Source of the DNA: Clostridia bacterium
GTDB lineage: Bacteria; Bacillota; Clostridia; TANB77; UBA1234
NCBI GenBank assembly: GCA_900753135.1
Contig: CAADXZ010000149.1
Location: 1-8,980, forward strand
Length of the DNA stretch: 8,980 nucleotides
Reading direction: 5' to 3'
The notes under the pieces are model-generated. The model searched no databases. It worked only from the letters and a program-made list of their open reading frames with translations, and was not told the DNA's origin. A program made the position numbers and the translations under genes. Position 1 is the first letter of the stretch. Each line of letters starts with the position of its first letter. Below, in pieces: positions 1-6,029 of this stretch.

Positions 1-96
1 AATTAGAAACCAAATTTCAATTTGCACAATTTTAAAATAATACTGCATAAAGTGGTTCATGGAGCACACTGTGTTCAGTTACGAAAAGTTACAAAA

Positions 97-133
97 AAGA
101 GTATAAAACCTCCAACAGAAATTTTATACTCTT
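97..133. terminator. Bidirectional intrinsic terminator
   Basis: There is a perfect 12-bp inverted repeat, with arms at 97-108 (AAGAGTATAAAA) and 122-133 and a 13-base loop. Both sides carry a T-run: on the plus strand the stem is followed by ATTTTTTTATTT, and on the minus strand it runs into TTTTTTGT at 98-91. On the minus strand it lies about 95 bases after the stop of the M23 peptidase gene and probably ends that transcript. The plus-strand T-run means it could also stop transcription arriving from the left. The stem is AT-rich, so efficiency is uncertain. The rest of 1-226 holds no gene I can support. Confidence 0.8.
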
Positions 134-226
134 ATTTTTTTATTTATATCTATTACATTTCTTCAATGCGAATGGTTCTATATTATCAATACTCATCATT
201 CATTCAGCATTTTTATATAGCAAGTG

Positions 227-1108
227 TTAATACTCAAGTGGATTTATATTTTCATTACCTTTTATTATTTCGTAATGAACATGTGCTCCTTCTTTACTCT
301 CAAATCCAAAACCTTCTCCAACACCTGAAATAATGTCACCTTGTTTTAGCTTTTTGCCAACATATACTAAATCTAATGTAGATAAATTTGAGTATATAGT
401 TTTGTAATCGTCTTTATGCTTTACTATTATTGTATTGCCATACCTTGGATCCATTTTTATACTTTCAACAACACCGTCGTATGCAACTTTTACTGGACTA
501 GCAACTTCGCTCAATATATCAACTCCATAATGAGTTATCCATTCATTTAATGTCTCCGAAAATACTAATTTATCTTTTGCAAACTCTGTAATAATATCTC
601 CACTAACAGGCAAACCAAACTCTATTTTTTCGTTTTTATTTATTGCAATAGCTTCTATCAATTTTTCTGAAGATTCTGAGTTTGTGTTTTCTGTATTTTC
701 AGCAACTTTTATTTCTTCATTATTCTTTATATCATTATCATTTAATTGTTCGTCGATAACGTTTTCTATTTCATGCGAGTGTGTTATATCCTCATTTGAA
801 TTCGATTCATTTTTTATTGGCTCAACAATATCTTGTGTATTCGATAATTCACCATTTATCAAATTATTATCTTCAAAATATATTTCCGGAACATTATTCT
901 TGGCAATTATTTTGTCTTCATTATTAACTTTATTTTCACTTTGTACAATTTTATTTTCCTCATTTACTTTAATGTTTTCATTATTTTTCAAGTTATTATT
1001 CTTAATACTTGGATACACACTAAGTGTTATAAAAAAAGAAAGTACACCAGCTACCAAAGCTCCACCGCCAACTAATATTTCTGATTTATGATTTTTAAAC
1101 CATTTCAT
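227..1108 (-). CDS. Membrane-anchored M23 (LytM-type) metallopeptidase, SpoIIQ-like
   Basis: The product is 293 residues. Residues 1-10 are short and basic, followed by one hydrophobic segment at about 11-33, which predicts a signal anchor with the rest outside the membrane. Residues 35-163 form a low-complexity linker rich in Asn, Glu, Lys and Ile. Residues 165-293 are an M23 domain (family: zinc peptidases that cut peptidoglycan cross-bridges or stems). The zinc-site pattern appears complete: His193 and Asp197 in HYGVD, and His276 and His278 in HVH. The stretch before the first histidine (VFSETLNEWITHYG) and the closing INPLEY resemble SpoIIQ, the forespore protein of the engulfment channel, but a vegetative wall hydrolase is equally possible. 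The ATG at 1108 is chosen for its GGAGGTG site at 1117-1123, 8 bases upstream. No clear promoter is visible after hydA, so read-through from the hydrogenase operon is possible. The linker's composition partly reflects the low GC content. Confidence 0.85.
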   Translation of the reverse strand: MKWFKNHKSEILVGGGALVAGVLSFFITLSVYPSIKNNNLKNNENIKVNEENKIVQSENKVNNEDKIIAKNNVPEIYFEDNNLINGELSNTQDIVEPIKNESNSNEDITHSHEIENVIDEQLNDNDIKNNEEIKVAENTENTNSESSEKLIEAIAINKNEKIEFGLPVSGDIITEFAKDKLVFSETLNEWITHYGVDILSEVASPVKVAYDGVVESIKMDPRYGNTIIVKHKDDYKTIYSNLSTLDLVYVGKKLKQGDIISGVGEGFGFESKEGAHVHYEIIKGNENINPLEY

Positions 1109-1116
1109 TTATAAAG

Positions 1117-1123
1117 CACCTCC
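1117..1123 (-). promoter_or_regulatory. Ribosome binding site touching a hairpin
   Basis: On the minus strand the motif reads GGAGGTG, 8 bases before the ATG of the M23 gene. Its first two bases (1123-1122) are also the last two bases of the outer arm of the nested hairpin at 1122-1188. If the hairpin forms in the mRNA, the edge of this ribosome site would be paired or crowded. Whether this affects translation is inference. Confidence 0.7.
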
Positions 1124-1188
1124 ACTTTTTTCTAATTTGTATTATTACCATCATTCTGCTAATAATACAAAAAACAAGAAAAAAGTGG
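1122..1188. repeat. Nested pair of perfect 12-bp inverted repeats
   Basis: The outer arms are 1122-1133 (CCACTTTTTTCT) and 1177-1188. The inner arms are 1136-1147 (TTTGTATTATTA) and 1160-1171. Both pairs are perfectly complementary. They are separated by a small internal loop (2 bases against 5) and close on a 12-base apical loop at 1148-1159. This fills most of the 90-base gap between hydA and the M23 gene. On the minus-strand transcript there is no T-run after it; the ribosome binding site follows directly, so it is not a standard intrinsic terminator. It could be a protective or processed mRNA structure, a translation control element, an operator, or a very short palindromic repeat element. 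Confidence 0.85.
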
Positions 1189-1198
1189 TAACTATTTT

Positions 1199-2944
1199 TT
1201 ATTTTTCAAAATATTTTCTTGCATGATATGTTGTGTGCAACAACTCATGTGCACGGTGACTACCTGGCTTTTCAAGATATTCGTCATAAAGCTTTTTAAT
1301 TACAGGATTTTCATGAGATTTTCTAATCTTTAGTTCTTCATCTGCTTTGTATAAAGCTTCAGCTCTTAATTTTCTAACATCTACTGTTGCTCTAGTCTTT
1401 GCATCACATATAGGTTGACCACCACCCATTACACAGCCACCAGGGCATGCCATTATTTCAACAAAATGGTATGGACACTCACCTTTTCTAATCATTTCCA
1501 TAATCTTTTTAGCATTACCTAATCCGTTTGCAACTGCAATTTTTATATCTTTATCGCCAATCTTTATAGTTGCTTCTTTTATTCCTTTTTCTCCACGAAC
1601 CTCTTCAAATTCGATTTTATCCAATTTTTCACCAGTTAAAATCTCTTTAACTGTACGAAGAGCAGCTTCCATAACTCCACCCGTTGTTCCAAATATGACA
1701 GCTGCACCAGTTGCCTCTCCCATTGGATCATCAAAAGATTCATCCTTTAAGTTTGCTAAATCTATACCTGCCTCTTTCATCATTCTTGCTGCTTCTCTTG
1801 TAGTTAAAACTGCATCAACATCTCTTAATCCATTAACTTGCATTTCTTCTCTTTCTGATTCAGCTTTTTTAGCAACACATGGCATTACAGAAACAACAAA
1901 CATTTTTTCAGGTTCAACATTAATTTTTTCAGCATAGTAACTCTTCAATATTGCTCCAAACATCTGATGTGGAGATTTTGCAGAAGATAGATGTGGTAAC
2001 AAATCTGGATAAGAGTTTTCTGCAAATCTAACCCATCCTGGACTACAAGATGTAATCATTGGAAGGACTCCTCCATTTTGTATTCTATCAATTAATTCTG
2101 TTCCCTCTTCCATAATTGTAAGGTCAGCACCAGTATCAGTATCAAATACTTTATCAAAACCTAGTCTTTTTAATCCAGCAACCATCTTGCCTGTTGCAAG
2201 TGTTCCTATTGGCATTCCAAACTCTTCTCCAATTGCAGCTCTGACTGCAGGTGCAGTTTGAACCACTACTGTAAGTTCTGGATTAGCAAGTGCATCCCAA
2301 ACTTTTTTAGTTGCGTCTTTTTCTCTTAATGCACCTGTTGGACACGCTTGAATACATTGACCACAAAGTGAACAAGGAACATCATTTAAAGATTTATTGC
2401 AAGCTGTTCCAATTTTAGATCTAAATCCTCTATTTATTGTATCTATAGCACCAACTTCTTGAACTTTTTTACAAACAGCAACACATCTCTTACATAAAAT
2501 ACATTTACTATTATCTCTAACAATTGATGGAGAAAGCTCATCAATTTCTCTCTTAGACATTTCTCCCTCAAATTCTATTCCTTGAACATTCAATTTTTTT
2601 GCAAGTGTTTGAAGTTCGCAATTACCACTTCTAACACAAGTCAAACATTCTTTAACGTGGTTTGAAAGTAGTAATTCAAGAGTTACTTTTCTAGCCTCTC
2701 TAATTGCTTTTGTATTTGTTCTAACAACCATACCTTCACTTACAGGCATAACACAAGATGTTACAAATCCGCGTGCACCTTCAACTTCAACAATGCACAT
2801 TCTACATGCACCAATCTCGTTTATCTCTTTTAAATGACATAGAGTAGGAATATCTATTCCTGCACTTCTCGCAGCATCTAGCACAGTATATGTCTTTGGA
2901 ACTTCCATTTTTATTCCATCAATCGTAATCTTTACTTTATCCAT
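1199..2944 (-). CDS. hydA: [FeFe]-hydrogenase catalytic subunit of an NAD-linked trimer
   Basis: The 581-residue product reduces protons to H2 at the H-cluster in the cytoplasm. A plant-type [2Fe-2S] domain comes first (Cys36, 47, 50, 64), then a His-Cys [4Fe-4S] site (His96, Cys100, 103, 109), then two [4Fe-4S] motifs (Cys148, 151, 154, 158 and Cys191, 194, 197, 201). The H-cluster domain starts near 225, with motifs TSCSPGW (298-304), MPC (354-356) and EIMACPGGC (496-504). The C-terminal tail with RAHELLH is the small-subunit region found fused in clostridial enzymes. Numbering runs one ahead of Clostridium pasteurianum CpI throughout the H-domain. The proton path residues are present (Glu280, Glu283, Arg287, Cys300, Ser320), but CpI ligand Cys300 corresponds to Ser301. 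The other cubane ligands are Cys356, 500 and 504. The start has AAGGAGT 7 bases upstream, and the gene follows hydB by 31 bases. Maturases (HydE, F, G) are not in the window. Confidence 0.96.
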   Translation of the reverse strand: MDKVKITIDGIKMEVPKTYTVLDAARSAGIDIPTLCHLKEINEIGACRMCIVEVEGARGFVTSCVMPVSEGMVVRTNTKAIREARKVTLELLLSNHVKECLTCVRSGNCELQTLAKKLNVQGIEFEGEMSKREIDELSPSIVRDNSKCILCKRCVAVCKKVQEVGAIDTINRGFRSKIGTACNKSLNDVPCSLCGQCIQACPTGALREKDATKKVWDALANPELTVVVQTAPAVRAAIGEEFGMPIGTLATGKMVAGLKRLGFDKVFDTDTGADLTIMEEGTELIDRIQNGGVLPMITSCSPGWVRFAENSYPDLLPHLSSAKSPHQMFGAILKSYYAEKINVEPEKMFVVSVMPCVAKKAESEREEMQVNGLRDVDAVLTTREAARMMKEAGIDLANLKDESFDDPMGEATGAAVIFGTTGGVMEAALRTVKEILTGEKLDKIEFEEVRGEKGIKEATIKIGDKDIKIAVANGLGNAKKIMEMIRKGECPYHFVEIMACPGGCVMGGGQPICDAKTRATVDVRKLRAEALYKADEELKIRKSHENPVIKKLYDEYLEKPGSHRAHELLHTTYHARKYFEK

Positions 2945-2975
2945 TTATTTCACTCCTTTTATATTATCTTAATAA

Positions 2976-4838
2976 TTATTTTCTTGAAATAGCTTTAAAT
3001 GGGCAAGTTGCAATACATACACCACACTTAATACATTTGTCTTGATCTATTTCAAACGGTGATTTAATTTCTCCATGGATAGCATTTACTGGGCATCTTC
3101 TTGAACATGCACTACATCCTTTACATAGAGATTTATCTATTACTACTTTGGTCATAGCCTTGCACTCTCCTGCAGGACATCTCTTATCTTTTATATGAGC
3201 TTCATATTCATCTCTATAATATTTTAAAGTACTAAGTACAGGGTTAGGCGCTGTTTGTCCAAGTCCGCAAAGTGAAGAACGTTTGATATTCATAGCTAAC
3301 TTTTCAAGTTTCTCTATATCTCCATCTTGACCTTTTCCTTTAACTATTCTTTCTAATATTTCTAACATTCTCTTTGTTCCGATTCTACATGGTGGACATT
3401 TTCCACAAGATTCATCAACAGTAAAATCTAAGAAGAATCTTGCTAGATTAACCATACAGGTTGAATCGTCCATTATTATAAGTCCACCAGAACCCATCAT
3501 AGAACCTATTGCATTTAAACTTTCATAATCTATTGGAGTATCCAAATTTTGTATTGGAATACAACCACCTGAAGGTCCACCTGTTTGTGCAGCTTTAAAT
3601 TTTTTGCCATTTGGTATACCTCCACCAATATCATAAACAATTTCTCTTAAAGTTATACCCATTGGAACTTCAACAAGTCCAACATTGTTGATATTTCCAC
3701 CTAAAGCAAATACCTTTGTACCTTTAGATTTTTCTGTTCCAATGCTAGAAAACCATTCAGCACCATTTAAAATAATTTGAGTAATGTTTGCATAAGTTTC
3801 AACATTGTTTAATAGTGTTGGTTTACCAAACAAACCTTTTACAGCTGGGAATGGAGGTCTTGGTCTTGGTTCTCCTCTTCTACCTTCAACAGATTCCATA
3901 AGTGCTGTTTCTTCTCCACAAACAAAGGCACCTGCACCTAATCTGATTTCCAAATCAAAATTAAAATTCTTTCCCATTATATTTTCACCAAGCAAACCGT
4001 ACTCTCTTGCTTGGTCAATAGCTTTTTGAAGTCTCTTTACAGCTATTGGATATTCAGCTCTAACATAAACATATCCTTTACTTGCTCCTATTGCGTATGC
4101 AGCGATAGCCATAGCCTCAATTACAGCATGTGGATCTCCTTCTAAAACGCTTCTGTCCATAAACGCACCTGGGTCTCCCTCATCTGCATTACATGCAACA
4201 TATTTTTGGTCTGCTTCAGAATCTTTTGCAAATTGCCACTTTCTACCCGTTGGGAAACCAGCACCGCCACGACCTCTAAGTCCCGAATCAGAAACTTCTT
4301 TTATTACATCTTCTGGTGTCATAGAAGTTAGCACTTTTTCCAATGCTTTGTATCCATCAAAAGCTAAGTATTCATCAATGTTTTCAGGGTCTATTAATCC
4401 ACAATTTTTAAGAACGACTCTATGCTGTTTTTTATAGAAATTCAAATCATCAAGGCTTTTTACGTCTGTTCCGTCAACATCTTTACAAAGTAATCTTTCT
4501 ACTATTTCTCCGTTCATAATATGTTTTTCAACTATTTCTTTTGCATCCTCTGGTTTTGCCATTGCATAAAATGTATCTTCTGGTCTTACAACAACTATTG
4601 GACCTCTAGCACAAAGGCCAAAACATCCTGTTCTGATAACTCTTACATTTTCAACATTATTTTCTTTTAATGCTGCTTCCAAATTTTCTATAATTTCATG
4701 TGAATGTGACGAAGTACATCCTGTACCACCACAAACTAATATATGCTTTTCCTTTCCAGGGTAATTTCTGTCTTTTCGTAGTTTTATCTCGTTAAATGTT
4801 TTTTCTCTAATAGCATTCAACTCTTCTATTGTTTTCAT
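2976..4838 (-). CDS. hydB: Hydrogenase NADH/FMN subunit (NuoF-like, HydB)
   Basis: The 620-residue flavoprotein exchanges electrons with NAD(H) and passes them to the iron-sulfur chain of HydA. Domains in order: a thioredoxin-like [2Fe-2S] domain (about 30-115; Cys36, 41, 72, 76); the NuoF FMN/NADH core (about 140-460), with the glycine-rich GLRGRGGAGFPTGRKW at 186-201, CNADEGDPGAF at 216-226 and GAGAFVCGEETAL at 301-313; a [4Fe-4S] site (Cys478, 481, 484 and Cys524); and a C-terminal ferredoxin domain with two [4Fe-4S] motifs (Cys572, 575, 578, 582 and Cys602, 605, 608, 612). This layout and length match HydB of electron-bifurcating hydrogenases (Thermotoga, Acetobacterium, Moorella). Some relatives with the same layout are reported to use NADH alone, so bifurcation is likely but not proven by sequence. 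The start has a modest GTGAGG site 7 bases upstream, and the 82-base gap after hydC holds no further gene. Confidence 0.95.
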   Translation of the reverse strand: MKTIEELNAIREKTFNEIKLRKDRNYPGKEKHILVCGGTGCTSSHSHEIIENLEAALKENNVENVRVIRTGCFGLCARGPIVVVRPEDTFYAMAKPEDAKEIVEKHIMNGEIVERLLCKDVDGTDVKSLDDLNFYKKQHRVVLKNCGLIDPENIDEYLAFDGYKALEKVLTSMTPEDVIKEVSDSGLRGRGGAGFPTGRKWQFAKDSEADQKYVACNADEGDPGAFMDRSVLEGDPHAVIEAMAIAAYAIGASKGYVYVRAEYPIAVKRLQKAIDQAREYGLLGENIMGKNFNFDLEIRLGAGAFVCGEETALMESVEGRRGEPRPRPPFPAVKGLFGKPTLLNNVETYANITQIILNGAEWFSSIGTEKSKGTKVFALGGNINNVGLVEVPMGITLREIVYDIGGGIPNGKKFKAAQTGGPSGGCIPIQNLDTPIDYESLNAIGSMMGSGGLIIMDDSTCMVNLARFFLDFTVDESCGKCPPCRIGTKRMLEILERIVKGKGQDGDIEKLEKLAMNIKRSSLCGLGQTAPNPVLSTLKYYRDEYEAHIKDKRCPAGECKAMTKVVIDKSLCKGCSACSRRCPVNAIHGEIKSPFEIDQDKCIKCGVCIATCPFKAISRK

Positions 4839-4920
4839 ACAAAAACCTCACTCTCTTTATTTTTTCATTACTAAGCATTGATAAACAAGCAATTTTCAAA
4901 GCTATACAACCTCACATTTT

Positions 4921-5409
4921 TTATTCATACTTAGCAAGAACATCTGCGACTTTGCTAGGATCCATATTTCCATAAACTTCTCCATTTATCGTCATTACTG
5001 GTGCAAGACCACATGCGCCAACGCATCTAGTTGGTTCTATTGAAAATTTTCCATCTGCAGTTACTTCTCCTACATCTATTTTTAAAATTTCCTTTATTTT
5101 ATCTAATACAGCTTGTGAACCTTTAACATAGCAAGCAGTTCCAAGGCATACACTTATGTTATATCTTCCTTTTGGTTCTAATGAGAATCTACTATAAAAT
5201 GTAATTACACCGTAAATTTCAGCCATAGGAATACCTAGTTCGTCTGATATAACCTTTTGTACATGTGTTGGAACATATCCATACAATTCTTGAACTTCAT
5301 TTAAAACATGAATCAATTGGCTTTTATCTCCATTACATTCTTTAATTACTGTTTTGATTTTTTCCAAATTTTCATCATGGCAAGCTCCAGAGCAACATTC
5401 ATTTGACAT
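4921..5409 (-). CDS. hydC: Hydrogenase [2Fe-2S] subunit (NuoE-like, HydC)
   Basis: This 162-residue protein of the NuoE/24-kDa family has a helical N-terminal part and a thioredoxin-like fold that holds one [2Fe-2S] cluster. The ligands are Cys88 and Cys93 (CLGTAC), then Cys129 and Cys133 (CVGAC). The conserved block LGIPMAEIYGVITFYSRF (58-75) is typical of the family. It is the first gene of the hydrogenase operon, as in many clostridial clusters, and its product docks on HydB. The ATG at 5409 has a strong AGGGAGG site (5417-5423) at 7-base spacing. The N-terminus carries three extra cysteines (5, 6 and 10) outside the known cluster site, whose role is unknown. Identification is firm. The hydC name assumes the HydABC naming system; HndA is the name for the same subunit in Desulfovibrio. 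Confidence 0.95.
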   Translation of the reverse strand: MSNECCSGACHDENLEKIKTVIKECNGDKSQLIHVLNEVQELYGYVPTHVQKVISDELGIPMAEIYGVITFYSRFSLEPKGRYNISVCLGTACYVKGSQAVLDKIKEILKIDVGEVTADGKFSIEPTRCVGACGLAPVMTINGEVYGNMDPSKVADVLAKYE

Positions 5410-5463
5410 ATAAAAACCTCCCTTTTTGTTTCAGCATAGCTTCTTCTACTACACTCAAGACTC

Positions 5464-5492
5464 ATTATAACAAACATATCACACTACTGCAA
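5464..5492 (-). promoter_or_regulatory. Predicted promoter of the hydCBA operon
   Basis: On the minus strand there is a perfect -10 box TATAAT (5469-5464), preceded by TGT to give an extended -10 (TGnTATAAT). A weak -35, TTGCAG (5492-5487, 3 of 6 matches), lies 17 bases upstream. Transcription would begin near 5457, leaving a leader of about 48 bases before the hydC ATG. It lies just downstream of the terminator of the preceding operon, where a promoter is expected. The extended -10 makes up for the poor -35. Confidence 0.72.
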
Positions 5493-5556
5493 CGACAAAT
5501 TTAAGCAAAATACTTGCCTAATAAAAATGAAATTTTTTCACATAAATTAAATAATT

Positions 5557-5622
5557 TTAAACAAAAATAACAGGCATTATTAAAAATAAACTTATTAAAA
5601 ATTTATTCTAAAAAGCCTGTTA
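5557..5622 (-). terminator. Intrinsic terminator of the glm operon
   Basis: On the minus strand the arms TAACAGGC (5622-5615) and GCCTGTTA (5575-5568) form an 8-bp stem, followed by TTTTTGTTT. The 39-base loop contains a second short AT-only pairing (AATAAA with TTTATT) that could stack inside. It starts 10 bases after the stop codon of the DUF1934-like gene. The long loop is unusual, but the GC-rich base of the stem and the T-run support the call. Confidence 0.75.
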
Positions 5623-5632
5623 CCTTCAACTT

Positions 5633-5995
5633 TTATTCAACTATTATTTCAATTTCATTAGTATATGGTTCAACGCCACCTATTTTTATTTTGTATTTGG
5701 CTTTTACTAATGTACCAGTAACGTCACCTGTCTTTTCAACAGACAAACCTTCTATATCAAGCACCATTAGTCCATGTTCTGTATTGAAATCACACTCTGT
5801 GATTATTCCTTCTTCTATTCTCATTTCATTTTCGCCGCGTGAATATATTATCTTTTTATCAGTTATCAATATATTTCCATTTTCAAACTCTACTATGATG
5901 CCTTCATCTAATTCTTTTTTAGTACACTCGAACACCTCATCATGCTCTTCTGTAAAAGTTCCATAATCCTGTCTTGATTTAATTATTAACTTCAT
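5633..5995 (-). CDS. Small beta-rich protein, probable DUF1934 (YwiB-like)
   Basis: The 120-residue product has no signal peptide, membrane segment or cysteine-based metal site; its one cysteine pair (Cys24 and Cys68) matches no motif. The sequence alternates polar and hydrophobic residues throughout, predicting many short beta strands. The order of elements is a strand ending in an acidic turn, then NGNILITDKKIIYSRG, then FNTEHGLMVLDIEGLSVE, and a final YKIKIGG...NEIEIIVE. This resembles the DUF1934/YwiB beta-barrel family of Firmicutes, known by structure but without assigned function. The match is from memory of the family pattern and is moderate. The ATG has AGGGAG 7 bases upstream. It follows glmM by 34 bases and precedes the terminator, so it is the last gene of the glm operon. 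The position alone does not show a role in amino-sugar metabolism. Confidence 0.7.
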   Translation of the reverse strand: MKLIIKSRQDYGTFTEEHDEVFECTKKELDEGIIVEFENGNILITDKKIIYSRGENEMRIEEGIITECDFNTEHGLMVLDIEGLSVEKTGDVTGTLVKAKYKIKIGGVEPYTNEIEIIVE

Positions 5996-6029
5996 TTCCT
6001 TCTCCCTTTAATACTTCTTTTATCTAAGT

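Noticed and set aside
22..333. Plus-strand open frame of 103 codons
   Set aside because: It runs through the bidirectional terminator and into the antisense of the M23 domain, has no ribosome site, and its sequence is AT-driven with no family features.
684..1091. Plus-strand open frame of 135 codons, Ser/Phe-rich
   Set aside because: It is antisense to the low-complexity linker and membrane segment of the M23 protein; its apparent hydrophobic repeats are the complement of Asn/Glu codons.
1143..1171. Promoter for the M23 gene (TTGTAT, 17 bases, TAATAA on the minus strand)
   Set aside because: Both boxes match the consensus at only 3 of 6 positions and the apparent boxes are simply the arms of the inverted repeat.
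3805..4029. Plus-strand open frame inside hydB, and similar ones inside hydA, glmM and the DUF1934-like gene
   Set aside because: Each lies antisense within a well-supported conserved gene and has no ribosome site or recognisable domain.
4874..4903. Imperfect hairpin in the hydC-hydB gap
   Set aside because: Arms are 8 bases with one mismatch, there is no T-run after it, and the AT-rich setting makes it weak evidence for a terminator or control element. No small gene with a ribosome site is present in the gap either.
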